Part shown: in pieces, positions 37,803-49,335 of the stretch
Layout: each line of letters starts with the position of its first letter
Numbering within the stretch: position 1 is the first letter of the stretch
Assembly (NCBI GenBank): GCA_021298395.1
Contig: JAJTFH010000004.1
Coordinates: 1-49,432, forward strand
DNA from: Gemmatimonadota bacterium
GTDB lineage: Bacteria; Gemmatimonadota; Gemmatimonadetes; Gemmatimonadales; Gemmatimonadaceae
Direction: 5' to 3'
DNA: 49,432 nucleotides
Notes under the pieces: model-generated
What the model saw: only the letters and a program-made list of their open reading frames with translations
Database searches by the model: none
Told to the model about the DNA's origin: nothing
Position numbers and translations under genes: made by a program

Positions 37803-38264
37803 TCAGGATCGACTGCAGGTGCAGGGCCCGGCGTTCCGGTCGGCCCCACACGTCGGACAGAACCCGAGACACTCGGGCCGGCACAACGGGAGGACGGCGG
37901 TCTCGAGCACCCACTGTTCGCGGACCGCGGGACGCAGATCCACCGTCAGCCCTCCCTCGCCCAACGGGAGCACATCGGGTTCATCGGCGTTCTCGTCGCT
38001 CGCATCGGCGAAGAGGGCGTGCAGATCCGACTGCACGGCGATCTCCACCGGCGCGAGGCACCGGCGGCACTCCCCACCGGCGACCCCCGAGAGGGCCCCG
38101 CTGAAGTAGAACCGCCCGCTGCCCGCCCCGCTGATGCGCCCGGTGACATGGACGCCCCGCACGGGACGACTGTCGCCCTCCAGCCAGACCGGGTCGTCGG
38201 AAGCGAGGTCGGCATCGACCTGCACAGCCCCCTGCGACAGCACTCGGACGGGAAACGACAGCAT
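37803..38264 (-). CDS. DUF177 (YceD-like) protein
   Basis: A 153-residue protein of the DUF177 family, linked to 23S rRNA accumulation in other organisms and nearly always encoded before rpmF. The family CXXC is in GGECRRCLAPVE (about residue 85). Six more Cys near the C-terminus (CRPECLGFCPTCGADR, then CTC) suggest a metal site. The ATG at 38264 has no Shine-Dalgarno sequence: the bases before it are AAAGCT, and a -10-like TATGAT stands at 38273-38278. Confidence 0.88.
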   Translation of the reverse strand: MLSFPVRVLSQGAVQVDADLASDDPVWLEGDSRPVRGVHVTGRISGAGSGRFYFSGALSGVAGGECRRCLAPVEIAVQSDLHALFADASDENADEPDVLPLGEGGLTVDLRPAVREQWVLETAVLPLCRPECLGFCPTCGADRNAGPCTCSRS

Positions 38265-38272
38265 AGCTTTGA

Positions 38273-38278
38273 ATCATA
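38273..38278 (-). promoter_or_regulatory. Candidate -10 element of the DUF177-rpmF-plsX-fab series
   Basis: TATGAT on the minus strand matches the -10 consensus at 5/6 positions. It ends 9 bases before the DUF177 ATG. A weak TTGCTT lies 18 bp upstream, inside the ndk terminator. A start site 7 bases downstream of the element would fall within one or two bases of the ATG, giving a leaderless message. Confidence 0.4.
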
Positions 38279-38280
38279 AC

Positions 38281-38308
38281 GAAAAGGCCCCCGCCGAAGC
38301 AAGGGGCC
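38281..38308 (-). terminator. Rho-independent terminator of ndk
   Basis: On the minus strand GGCCCC and GGGGCC form a 6-bp stem around an 11-base loop containing TTCGGCG, followed by TTTTCGTTA. It is 34 bp after the ndk stop codon and separates suc-ndk from the DUF177-rpmF-fab series. Confidence 0.75.
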
Positions 38309-38341
38309 AACCTACGGTCTGACAGGCACTTAGGCCCGCTA

Positions 38342-38758
38342 TCAGACGACCTCGGCCTCGGTGAAGAAGAAGCGGCTCTCCCGCACCGCGTTCTCATCGG
38401 AATCCGAGGCGTGGATCGCGTTCCGTCCCTTGGATTCGGCGTAAAGCTTCCGCACCGTGCCGGCCGCGGCCTCCGCCGGATCGGTCGCGCCGATCGCGTC
38501 GCGGAGCGCATGCACCGCGCCCTCCTTGGCGAGGATGAATGGCATGCAGGGGGCCGAGCTCATGAACCCAACGAGCTCCCCGAAGAAGGGACGGCCGCGG
38601 TGCACGGCGTAGAACTCCTCCGCCTGCCGCTTGGTCATGTGGATCACCCGGCACGCCTTGAGGGTGAAGCCCTGCCCCTCGAGGTGGGCGAGGATCTTCC
38701 CCGCCTTGCCGGAGTTGAAGGCGTCGGGCTTGATGATCGAGAACGTATAGTCAAGCAT
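38342..38758 (-). CDS. ndk: Nucleoside diphosphate kinase
   Basis: A 138-residue kinase balancing nucleoside triphosphates. The phosphorylated His is H116 in GRNAIHASDS; TFSIIKPDAF at the N-terminus and HRGRPFFGELV are typical. It follows sucD by 48 bp. Succinyl-CoA synthetase and NDK are metabolically coupled through nucleotide phosphorylation, which may explain the pairing. Confidence 0.96.
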   Translation of the reverse strand: MLDYTFSIIKPDAFNSGKAGKILAHLEGQGFTLKACRVIHMTKRQAEEFYAVHRGRPFFGELVGFMSSAPCMPFILAKEGAVHALRDAIGATDPAEAAAGTVRKLYAESKGRNAIHASDSDENAVRESRFFFTEAEVV

Positions 38759-38806
38759 CGGAAGGTCGTGTTGAGAGGTGAGTGAGCGGAGGTTCTACCA
38801 GACGAA

Positions 38807-39676
38807 CTAGAGACGCGCCTTCATGAGTTCCACGAAGTCGATCGGGCGCTTCGCGACCCCCATCCCGGCGGCGGCGAAGGCTTCCAGCTTCTCCTGCGCG
38901 GTCCCGGACGAGCCCGAGATGATCGCGCCGGCGTGGCCCATGCGGCGGCCTGGCGGGGCGGTCTGTCCCGCGATGAAGCCGACCACCGGCTTCTTCATCT
39001 GCGTGCGGATGAACTCGGCGGCCTCCTGCTCATCGGTCCCGCCGATCTCGCCCATCATCGCGATCGCCTTGGTGGCCGGATCCTTCTCGAACGCCGCGAG
39101 GCAGTCGATGAAGTTGGTCCCGTTGATCGGGTCGCCGCCGATCCCGACGCAGGTCGTCTGCCCGATCCCGGCGCGCGTGAGCTGGTAGACCACCTCATAC
39201 GTGAGCGTACCCGACCGCGAGACCACGCCGACGGGGCCCGGGGTGCAGATGCGGCCTGGGATGATCCCGACCTTTGACTCGCCCGGCGTGATGAGCCCAG
39301 GGCAGTTGGGGCCGATGAGGCGGACGCCACGCTCCTTCACGAAGGGGTAGACCTTCGTCATGTCGAGGACGGGGACCCCCTCGGTGATGCAGACCACGAG
39401 GGAGACGCCGGAGGCCGCCGCCTCCATGATGGCATCGGCGGCGAACGGCGGAGGCACATAGATGACGCTCGTGTTCGCGCCGGTGGCCTGCACGGCGTCG
39501 GCGACGGTGTTGAAGATCGGCACCGTTCCCTCGAACCGCTGCCCCCCCTTTCCTGGGGTGACGCCGGCGACGACCTGTGTCCCGTACTCCATCATCTGCT
39601 TGGCATGGAACGAGCCGTCACGGCCCGTGATCCCCTGCACCACCAGCTTGGTGTGCTTGTCGATGAAGACGCTCAT
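38807..39676 (-). CDS. sucD: Succinyl-CoA synthetase, alpha subunit
   Basis: A 289-residue subunit with the CoA-binding Rossmann domain ([13 protein letters not shown] near the N-terminus) and the phosphohistidine loop (His in [12 protein letters not shown]). [14 protein letters not shown] is conserved. ATG 39676 was chosen because it gives [15 protein letters not shown] and is preceded by a good GGGAGG; the longer frame lies in sucC. One base separates it from sucC. Confidence 0.96.
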   Translation of the reverse strand: MSVFIDKHTKLVVQGITGRDGSFHAKQMMEYGTQVVAGVTPGKGGQRFEGTVPIFNTVADAVQATGANTSVIYVPPPFAADAIMEAAASGVSLVVCITEGVPVLDMTKVYPFVKERGVRLIGPNCPGLITPGESKVGIIPGRICTPGPVGVVSRSGTLTYEVVYQLTRAGIGQTTCVGIGGDPINGTNFIDCLAAFEKDPATKAIAMMGEIGGTDEQEAAEFIRTQMKKPVVGFIAGQTAPPGRRMGHAGAIISGSSGTAQEKLEAFAAAGMGVAKRPIDFVELMKARL

Positions 39677-39677
39677 C

Positions 39678-40817
39678 TCACTTCCCTCCCTTGGCGAGCG
39701 CCACGGCCTGCTGCACGGCGGTGTCCATGTCGCTGGACGCCGTGAACCCGTTGTTCGTGAGGATCTGCATCGCAATCTCCTCGTTGGTGCCGGTGAGCCG
39801 GATGACGATCGGTACCTTCAGCGGGTTCGCCTTGGTCGCCGTCACGATCCCGTTGGCGACGTCGTCGGTGCGGGTGATCCCACCGAAGATGTTGAAGAGG
39901 ATCGCCTTCACGTTCGGGTCGGCGGTGATGATGCGGAGCGCGTTCACGACCTTCTCGGGGTTCGACGACCCGCCGATGTCGAGGAAGTTCGCCGGCTCGC
40001 CGCCGTAGTACTTCACGAGGTCCATCGTGGCCATCGCGAGCCCCGCCCCGTTCACCACGCAACCGACGTTCCCGTCGAGTTTGATGAAGGTCAGGTTGGC
40101 ATGGCGCGCGTCGACCTCGGAGGGCTCCTCGCTCCGCTCATCGCGCAGCGCCGCGATCTCCGGGCGCCGATCGAGCTCGTTGTCGTCGATCACCATCTTG
40201 CCGTCGACCGCCACGAGCTCACCGGCCGGCGTCACGACCAGCGGGTTGATCTCCGCCAGCGAGCACCCGCTCGCCATGAAGGCGGCGTAGAGCTGCTGCA
40301 TGATCTTCGCCGCGCCACGCGCGAGCGTCACATCCGAGTAGAGGAAGAAGCCCATGCGCATCGCGTCGTAGGTCGGCAGCCCATAGCGCACGTCGACCGG
40401 GACGTAGAGGATCTTCTCGGGCGTGGAGGCCGCGACCTCTTCGATGTCGATCCCGCCAGCCGCCGAGACCATGAAGACCGGCTTCTTGGTCGCGCGGTCG
40501 ACGATGATCCCGACGTAGGCCTCGCTCCCGATGTCCGCGGCGACGGTGACGAGCACCTGCTCGACGGTCAGCTCCTTGATCTTCATCCCGAGGATCGCGG
40601 TGGCCTTCTCCTTGGCCTCCGCCGGGGTCTTACAGAACTTCACACCGCCGGCCTTCCCACGACCGCCGGCATGGACCTGCGCCTTCACCATCACAGGAAC
40701 GCCATACTCCTTCGCGATGGCCTCCGCCTCGGCGGGGGTGGTCGCGACGCGACCCGGCGGGATGTTCACGCCCTGCGCGCGGAGGATCTCCTTGGCTTGG
40801 TATTCGTGGAGGTTCAC
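39678..40817 (-). CDS. sucC: Succinyl-CoA synthetase, beta subunit
   Basis: A 379-residue ATP-grasp subunit of the citric-acid-cycle enzyme. GTG 40817 is the start: it gives [17 protein letters not shown], the family N-terminus, with GGAG 5 bp upstream. [17 protein letters not shown] and [16 protein letters not shown] are typical. A weak TATCTT at 40853-40858 in the 70-bp gap upstream could be a -10 element, but no good -35 was found. Confidence 0.96.
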   Translation of the reverse strand: MNLHEYQAKEILRAQGVNIPPGRVATTPAEAEAIAKEYGVPVMVKAQVHAGGRGKAGGVKFCKTPAEAKEKATAILGMKIKELTVEQVLVTVAADIGSEAYVGIIVDRATKKPVFMVSAAGGIDIEEVAASTPEKILYVPVDVRYGLPTYDAMRMGFFLYSDVTLARGAAKIMQQLYAAFMASGCSLAEINPLVVTPAGELVAVDGKMVIDDNELDRRPEIAALRDERSEEPSEVDARHANLTFIKLDGNVGCVVNGAGLAMATMDLVKYYGGEPANFLDIGGSSNPEKVVNALRIITADPNVKAILFNIFGGITRTDDVANGIVTATKANPLKVPIVIRLTGTNEEIAMQILTNNGFTASSDMDTAVQQAVALAKGGK

Positions 40818-40887
40818 ACGGACTCCAGAGAGGGGAAATGGGACAGCATCGGAAGATAGTCGAGGGGGATGATGTGGTGCAGTCCGC

Positions 40888-42639
40888 TCAGGGCGCGGGG
40901 CGACCGAGGAGGGTCCCCAGCCTGCGCCACGCCACACCGTATGCGGACCAGTCCCCCGCCCGCCGTGCCGCCTCCATCACGTCGTAGAGCGCGGCCGCCT
41001 CGGCGCGGAGCTCGCCGATCGGTGGCACGGCCGCATCACCGGGGAGCGGGCGTGCGTCGGTGGAATCCGCCGCGGCCGTGCGCTCGCCAGGCGTGGGCGC
41101 CACCGCGGCCAGATCGACCCCCGTCCCGACCGCCGCCCCCGCCGCGAACAGATCCGGCACGAGCGCCATCCAGGCGCGCAGGACCGGATCGGGATCCGCC
41201 GGTGGGAGGATCCGAACCGCGCCGGTCATCGCATCGATCAGCGCGACTCCTGCAGGCCGGCGATAGCGGACGACCGTGCCGCGATCCGGAAGCGGGGTGG
41301 CCAGGGGATACCATTCGCCCGCGACCTCGAGATCGAGCACCCAGAGTGCACCCCCTGCACGAGCGACGAGGCGGGGCGTTGGCGCGGGACGGAGGAAGGG
41401 GGCGACGCGCGCGATGCGGGACCACGGATCCGCGCCCACCAGGAGGCGATCACCTATCGCGCCCCCATCCATCGCGAGCCGCGGGTTCTGCATCGCCCAG
41501 GCCTGACTGATCCGTTGGCCCCACGTCTCGAGTGCCGCCGCCGCGATCTGACCCGTCGTGTCCTGCACCACGCGATAGCGACCGCCGTCAGGGAGGATCA
41601 CCGCGCCGGGTGGGATCAGGCGTCGTAGGGAGTCGAGCGCGAGGGGGGCACGATCGGTGACGGGAGTCGCATCACCGTGGGCGCGGGCCGTGAATCGCCC
41701 CCGCGTCGCGGCATAGGCGAGCTCGCGATCACGGATCCCGCGCGTCGTCGCGCCCAGGCTCGGGGCGAAGGTCACGAGGGCCAGACGTCCCATCGGCCCG
41801 ATCACGAGGAGGCTCAGGAGGAGCCCGACCGCCACGCGCGTCGCCCCCTGCCAGACCGCGGCGATGAACACCCCGGCGGCGCCCGCCGTCACGATCGAAA
41901 GGGTCAGCAGATACGGCAGCACCAACCGATGGTCTACCGCACCAAAGCCCTCCGACGCGCCACTCCCCGTCACGAGCAACTCATACCGCGCCAACCGCCA
42001 GTGCCATGCGAGGAGGAGCAACGCCACGCCACCCAGCACGCCGAGATGCCGGCGCACCCACCCCGTGACGACCAGGCGTGCCTCGCGAAGACGCAGGCTT
42101 GGGGTGCCCGCATAGAGCGCGATGGTGAGTACGCTCGCGACCAGGAGGATGCGGACGACCGTCTCCCAGAGCGCCCGCTCCACCGGGAGCCCGATCAGAT
42201 ACCAGGCGATATCGCGCTCGAGGAAGGGATCGACCTCGCCAAAGCGCACGCCATGGAGCGCGAGGAGCACCTGCTGCCCATCGAGATCGACGAGGGCGAA
42301 GAGCGCTCCGATCGCCAGGGCGAAGGCGGCCGCCCCGAGCGTGAGCAGCCGCATCGGGATCGCCTCACCGATGCGGAGGTTCCCGATCTGGCGCGGGAGC
42401 ACCACGGAGACGATCGAGTGACGGACCGCGAGCAGATTCGCGAAGAGCACGAGGGCGGCGACCGCCGCGACCACCGTGCGCAGGGAGAGGTCCATCGCGG
42501 CGAAGAGCCGCCAGCTCGGCCGCACACCGAGCGCCTCCGCCTGTGCGGCCCCCGCAACCAAACCGGAGATCCCTCGACCGACCGCGAGGGCGACGAGGAG
42601 CCCGAGGACCCACCGCCAGCGGCCGCGCCGCTGGGTCAT
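40888..42639 (-). CDS. UPF0182-family membrane protein, short form
   Basis: A 583-residue protein. The first ~290 residues hold about seven membrane helices, with the family segment DPFLERDIAWYLIGLP near residue 137. A periplasmic region follows. The C-terminus YDVMEAARRAGDWSAYGVAWRRL matches the end of UPF0182 proteins. The family is usually 850-1000 residues, so the long extracytoplasmic middle is mostly missing. The reading frame is intact, so this is a short form rather than a pseudogene. Function unknown. It begins one base after manB. Confidence 0.75.
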   Translation of the reverse strand: MTQRRGRWRWVLGLLVALAVGRGISGLVAGAAQAEALGVRPSWRLFAAMDLSLRTVVAAVAALVLFANLLAVRHSIVSVVLPRQIGNLRIGEAIPMRLLTLGAAAFALAIGALFALVDLDGQQVLLALHGVRFGEVDPFLERDIAWYLIGLPVERALWETVVRILLVASVLTIALYAGTPSLRLREARLVVTGWVRRHLGVLGGVALLLLAWHWRLARYELLVTGSGASEGFGAVDHRLVLPYLLTLSIVTAGAAGVFIAAVWQGATRVAVGLLLSLLVIGPMGRLALVTFAPSLGATTRGIRDRELAYAATRGRFTARAHGDATPVTDRAPLALDSLRRLIPPGAVILPDGGRYRVVQDTTGQIAAAALETWGQRISQAWAMQNPRLAMDGGAIGDRLLVGADPWSRIARVAPFLRPAPTPRLVARAGGALWVLDLEVAGEWYPLATPLPDRGTVVRYRRPAGVALIDAMTGAVRILPPADPDPVLRAWMALVPDLFAAGAAVGTGVDLAAVAPTPGERTAAADSTDARPLPGDAAVPPIGELRAEAAALYDVMEAARRAGDWSAYGVAWRRLGTLLGRPAP

Positions 42640-42640
42640 C

Positions 42641-44023
42641 TCAGTGCCCGACGCCGGGCGTGACGTCGATCCCCTGCGCGGTCAGCCACGACTCGACCTC
42701 CGCCCGAATCACCGCGAGGCGCTCGGCGGAATCAGCCTCGAAGCGCATGACGAGGATCGGCTGCGTGTTCGAGCTACGGATCAACCCCCAGCCCCCCTCG
42801 AAGAGGATGCGGACGCCGTCGACATCGGAGACCTTGTAGCGCGCCGTGAAGTGCGCGAGCGCGTCGCGGACCACCCCTTCCTTGCGATCATCAGCGCAAT
42901 CGATGCGCAACTCAGGCGTCGAGACGAGGCGCGGGACGTCGGCGAGGAGCGCCTTCACCGATTGCTTCGTATCGGCGATGATGCGCAGGAGGCGCGCTGC
43001 CGCGTAGAGCGCGTCGTCGTGCCCATAGAACCCCTCGGTGAAGAACATGTGGCCCGACATCTCGCCGGCGATCGGGGCGTGGAGCGCCTTCATCTTATCC
43101 TTGATGAGGGAGTGCCCCGTCTTCCACATCACCGGCGTCCCGCCAGCCTGCGCGATCCCATCAGCGAGCGCTTGTGAGCACTTCACGTCGAAGATGATCG
43201 ACTGCCCCTTCCCGGTGCGCGCCAACACATCGCGGGCATAGAGCAAGAGGAGATAGTCGCCCCAGACGATCGTCCCGTCCTGATCGACGAGCCCGATGCG
43301 ATCGGCATCGCCGTCGAACCCGATGCCGAGCTGGCTCCCCGTCTGGCGGACGGCGGCGATGAGGTCCTGCAGGTTCGCTTCGACCGTCGGATCGGGATGG
43401 TGGTTCGGGAAGGTCCCATCGCTCTCGGCGAAGAGCATCGTCGCCTGTACGCCGAGCGCCCTGAAGAGCTGCGGGGCGACGATCGCGCCCGCCCCGTTGC
43501 CACAGTCGATCACGACCTTCAGGTCGCGGGGGAGCGGTCCGATGCGCTCGACGATATCCGTCACATAGCGATCGACGATCGCCTCGTGGCGCACCGTGCC
43601 CTGCCCCGTCGGAAAGGCACCGGCGGTGATGAGGTCACGCAGCCGTGTGATCCCCTCGCCATGGAGCGATCCCGTGCCGATGCAGCACTTGAAGCCGTTG
43701 TACTCCGGCGGATTGTGCGACCCGGTGATCTGGATCCCCGCCGCCACCGGGAGGTGATGCAGGCTCCAGTAGAGAAGCGGCGTCGGCACCTCGCCCACGT
43801 CGATGACGTCCACGCCACCCGCCGTGAGCCCCTTCACGAGCGCATCACGCAGTGCTCGTCCACTGGGGCGATTGTCGCGTCCCACTGCCACCGCACCCTG
43901 CACCCCGCGCTCGGCCATGATCAGGGGGTAGGCCCGCCCGATGGCCTCCGCGGCCTCGACGGTGAGATCCTTGCCGTAGATCCCGCGGATGTCGTACTGC
44001 CGGAAGATCCCCGACGCGATCAC
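42641..44023 (-). CDS. manB: Phosphomannomutase/phosphoglucomutase
   Basis: A 460-residue alpha-D-phosphohexomutase of the AlgC/ManB type, supplying mannose 1-phosphate or glucose 1-phosphate for nucleotide sugars. The phosphoserine is S102 in TGSHNPPEYNG, the Mg2+ loop is GFDGDADRIG, and the sugar-binding GEMSGHMFF loop is intact. It overlaps nuoN by 4 bp, an unexpected operon link between complex I and sugar activation. Specificity between mannose and glucose cannot be set by sequence. Confidence 0.92.
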   Translation of the reverse strand: MIASGIFRQYDIRGIYGKDLTVEAAEAIGRAYPLIMAERGVQGAVAVGRDNRPSGRALRDALVKGLTAGGVDVIDVGEVPTPLLYWSLHHLPVAAGIQITGSHNPPEYNGFKCCIGTGSLHGEGITRLRDLITAGAFPTGQGTVRHEAIVDRYVTDIVERIGPLPRDLKVVIDCGNGAGAIVAPQLFRALGVQATMLFAESDGTFPNHHPDPTVEANLQDLIAAVRQTGSQLGIGFDGDADRIGLVDQDGTIVWGDYLLLLYARDVLARTGKGQSIIFDVKCSQALADGIAQAGGTPVMWKTGHSLIKDKMKALHAPIAGEMSGHMFFTEGFYGHDDALYAAARLLRIIADTKQSVKALLADVPRLVSTPELRIDCADDRKEGVVRDALAHFTARYKVSDVDGVRILFEGGWGLIRSSNTQPILVMRFEADSAERLAVIRAEVESWLTAQGIDVTPGVGH

Positions 44024-45540
44024 GGCTGCGCGGGGATCGAGAGGAGCGCGGGATCGACCGGATGCGGGGCGAACCCCGATCGCGCGGTGAGCGGGGTGAT
44101 CTGGCCCGGGAGGATCCCGAGCGCGACGATCAACACCGCCGCCACCACCAGCACGGTACGAGTCAGCGGTCCGGCCGCCGGGATCTCCGGCGCGTCAGCC
44201 GCCCGCGGCTTCATGAACATCGCGCGGATGATCGAGAGGTAGTACCCGGCAGAGATCACCGAGGTGAGCACCACGATGACCGAGAGCAGCACCAACCGGC
44301 CCGGTGAGGCGATCGCCGCCGAGAGGAGATACCACTTGGCGAAGAAGCCCATCCCACCGAAGACCGGGAACCCGAGGAAGGCGAGGAGGTAGATCGCCAT
44401 CCCGACGGCCAGCCAGGGCCGTACCGTCCAGAGCCCCTCGTAGGACGCGATCGGCGCATCGGTCTCGCCGACGGGCTGCAGCGCCCCGACGACCGCGAAG
44501 GCGCCGAGCGTCGCGAGCGTGTACGCCAACAGATAGAAGGTCACCGCCCCGCTCGCGACCGCGGTCCCCGCCGTCACCGCGACGAGGAGATAGCCCGAGT
44601 GCACGATGCTCGAGTAGGCCAGCATCCGCTTGATGTTCGTCTGCGAGAGTGCGACGACGTTCCCCACGACCATGGTGAGGATCGCGACCCAGGCGACAGT
44701 ATTGGCCCAGAGCCCGTACACGCTGTAGAAGGTCTCGTACCAGATGCGGAGGAAGGTCGCGAAGGCGGCGGCCTTCACCGAGGCCGCCATGAATCCGGCG
44801 ATCGGGGCGGGGGCGCCGTCGTAGACGTCCGGGGCCCACATGTGGAACGGCACCGCCGCGACCTTGAACGCGAGGCCGATCAGCAAGAGCCCCATCCCGA
44901 CGAGGAACATCGGGTCGAGCGCGAGCGAATGGCGGATCAGCGCGGCCGCGATCTCCTGGAGCCGCGTCTCCCCCGTCGCGCCGTAGATCAGCGCCATCCC
45001 GTAGAGCAGGAAGCCGGTCGCAAAGGCCCCAAGCAGGAAATACTTGAGCGCTCCCTCGGCCGCCCGCGAGCTGCGTCGATTCAACCCCGCGAGCACATAG
45101 ACCGCGACCGACATGATCTCGATCCCGAGGAAGATCACCATCAGGTCGCGCGCCGCCGCGAGGATCATCATCCCCGACGCCGCGAAGAGCACGAGCACAT
45201 GGGACTCGGGATGCTTGATCCCGTCACGCACATGCTGCTCGGTGGAGATCGCAATCGTCCCGAGCGCGCCGAGGAGGATCACGAGGTCCATCGTCCAGCG
45301 GAAGCCGTCCATCGCGATCGGACCATCGGTGACGGTCGCACCGCGCAGCGCGGTCGCGATGACCGAACCCATGGTCAGCACGACAAGCCCCATCGCCCCA
45401 CGCCCGATGAGCCGCTGATGCGCATCCGACTCCGGGCGCCAGGCGGCGGCGAGGAGGAGGAGGATCGCCCCACCCATGAGGGTGAGGTCCGGGAGGAGCG
45501 CCGCCAGCAGCTGCGACGGCACGGCAAGATCGTAGATCAT
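44020..45540 (-). CDS. nuoN: NADH-quinone oxidoreductase subunit N
   Basis: A 506-residue antiporter-like membrane subunit of complex I with about 14 helices. Typical segments are KYFLLGAFATGFLLYGMALIYG, the KVAAVPFHMWAPDVYDGAP loop with the key Lys, and MLAYSSIVHSGYLL. It overlaps nuoM by 4 bp and manB by 4 bp. It is the last nuo gene. Confidence 0.96.
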   Translation of the reverse strand: MIYDLAVPSQLLAALLPDLTLMGGAILLLLAAAWRPESDAHQRLIGRGAMGLVVLTMGSVIATALRGATVTDGPIAMDGFRWTMDLVILLGALGTIAISTEQHVRDGIKHPESHVLVLFAASGMMILAAARDLMVIFLGIEIMSVAVYVLAGLNRRSSRAAEGALKYFLLGAFATGFLLYGMALIYGATGETRLQEIAAALIRHSLALDPMFLVGMGLLLIGLAFKVAAVPFHMWAPDVYDGAPAPIAGFMAASVKAAAFATFLRIWYETFYSVYGLWANTVAWVAILTMVVGNVVALSQTNIKRMLAYSSIVHSGYLLVAVTAGTAVASGAVTFYLLAYTLATLGAFAVVGALQPVGETDAPIASYEGLWTVRPWLAVGMAIYLLAFLGFPVFGGMGFFAKWYLLSAAIASPGRLVLLSVIVVLTSVISAGYYLSIIRAMFMKPRAADAPEIPAAGPLTRTVLVVAAVLIVALGILPGQITPLTARSGFAPHPVDPALLSIPAQP

Positions 45541-47123
45541 GGCTGGCCTCCGACCCGACGCGCATTCGACACGGCGACATCGACCGCCCGCACCAAGCGC
45601 GCGGCGGCCGCCTCGGTCTTCTGCAACACCGGCTTGGGATAGACCCCGAGCCAGAGGATCCCGATGAGGAGTGGGGTGAGGAGCCCGATCTCACGCCAGT
45701 TGAGATCGAACCCCTTGAGCGCCTGGTTCTCCGGCTTGGTGAGCGGGTTGTAGATCACCCGCTGCACCGCCCAGAGGAGATACGCCGCCGCGAAGATCAC
45801 GCTCGTCGCGGCGATGACCGCATGGACCGGCTGGGTGGTGAACGACCCCAGCAGCACGAGGAACTCGCCGACGAACCCATTGGTCCCGGGGACGCCGATC
45901 GAGCTCAGCGCCACGATGGTCAGCATCACCGCGAAGACCGGCATCACCTTGGCGATCCCACCGAAGTCGGCGAGCTGCCGCGTGTGCCGTCGCTCGTAGA
46001 GCATCCCGATCAGGAGGAAGAGCGCCCCCGTCGAGATCCCGTGGCTGATCGTCACCATGAGCGCCCCCTGCAGCGCCTCGACCGTCATCGCGAAGATCCC
46101 GAGCATGACGAAGCCCAGGTGCGAGACAGAGGAATACGCGACCAGCTTCTTCACATCGGGCTGCACGAGGGCCACGAGGGCCCCGTAGACGATCCCGATC
46201 ACCGCGAGCGCCAAGATCACCGCCCGCACCGTCGGGTGCATCGCCACCTCCGGGAAGAGCGGCACCGCGAACCGGATGAAGCCGAAGGTCCCCATCTTGA
46301 GCATGATCGCCGCAAGGATCACCGAACCAGCGGTCGGGGCCTCGACGTGCGCATCGGGCAGCCACGTATGGAAGGGCCACATCGGCACCTTCACCGCGAA
46401 GGCCAGCGCGAAGGCGCCGAAGAGCCAGAAGGCCCCCGTCACCTGCGTGGTGCGTGACATCTGCAGGATGGCGTCATACGAGAAGGTCGGCGCCCCAGTC
46501 GACTCCCCGGCGAGTAATCCAAGCCAGACGATCGCCACGAGCATGAGCAGCGATCCGATCATCGTGTAAAGAAAGAACTTGAGGCTCGCGTAGAGCCGGC
46601 GCTGCCCGCCCCAGACCCCGATGATCAGATACATCGGGACGAGCATGACCTCCCACATCACATAGAACAGCACGAGGTCGAGCGCCATGAAGACGCCGAG
46701 CATCCCCGTGGTGAGGACCAGCAGCAGGGCGTAGTAGCTATGGGTCCGTTCACGGATGCTGGTCCAGCTCCCGAGCACCGCGAGCGGCATCAGGAGCGTC
46801 GTGAGCAGCACGAGCATCAGCGCGATGCCATCCAACCCGACGGTGAAACGGATCCCCCACTGTGGGATCCATGGGAGGTCGACGAGCCCCTGCCAGGCGA
46901 GGCTGCTCACGTCGACGCTCCACCAGAGCCCGAGCGAGAGCACCGCCTCGGCCACGAAGAAGAGCAACGCGGTCCGCCGCGCCTGCTGCATCTGCACGAG
47001 GGTGTCCTGCCCGCGGGCCCCGATCCCCTGCACCGCCATGGTGACCGCCCCGAGCAGTGGCAACGCCAACAACACTGGGAGGATCCACCCGTTGTAGCCC
47101 ATCCCTTGGAGCACTGCGTTCAT
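45537..47123 (-). CDS. nuoM: NADH-quinone oxidoreductase subunit M
   Basis: A 528-residue antiporter-like proton-pumping subunit. ATG 47123 is the start, 10 bp after the nuoL stop; the open frame further upstream lies in nuoL. Conserved parts are the WEVMLVPMYLIIGVWGG helix with the essential Glu, KVPMWPFHTWLPDAHVEAP and LVAYSSVSHLGFVMLG. The product is embedded in the cytoplasmic membrane. Confidence 0.96.
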   Translation of the reverse strand: MNAVLQGMGYNGWILPVLLALPLLGAVTMAVQGIGARGQDTLVQMQQARRTALLFFVAEAVLSLGLWWSVDVSSLAWQGLVDLPWIPQWGIRFTVGLDGIALMLVLLTTLLMPLAVLGSWTSIRERTHSYYALLLVLTTGMLGVFMALDLVLFYVMWEVMLVPMYLIIGVWGGQRRLYASLKFFLYTMIGSLLMLVAIVWLGLLAGESTGAPTFSYDAILQMSRTTQVTGAFWLFGAFALAFAVKVPMWPFHTWLPDAHVEAPTAGSVILAAIMLKMGTFGFIRFAVPLFPEVAMHPTVRAVILALAVIGIVYGALVALVQPDVKKLVAYSSVSHLGFVMLGIFAMTVEALQGALMVTISHGISTGALFLLIGMLYERRHTRQLADFGGIAKVMPVFAVMLTIVALSSIGVPGTNGFVGEFLVLLGSFTTQPVHAVIAATSVIFAAAYLLWAVQRVIYNPLTKPENQALKGFDLNWREIGLLTPLLIGILWLGVYPKPVLQKTEAAAARLVRAVDVAVSNARRVGGQP

Positions 47124-47133
47124 CGGCCGGGCC

Positions 47134-49334
<2,201 letters not shown>

Positions 49335-49335
<1 letters not shown>

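Noticed and set aside
34927-38279. Two long plus-strand frames opposite fabD, fabH, plsX, rpmF and DUF177
   Set aside because: Well-conserved genes occupy the other strand; the frames have the shadow composition seen throughout the window.
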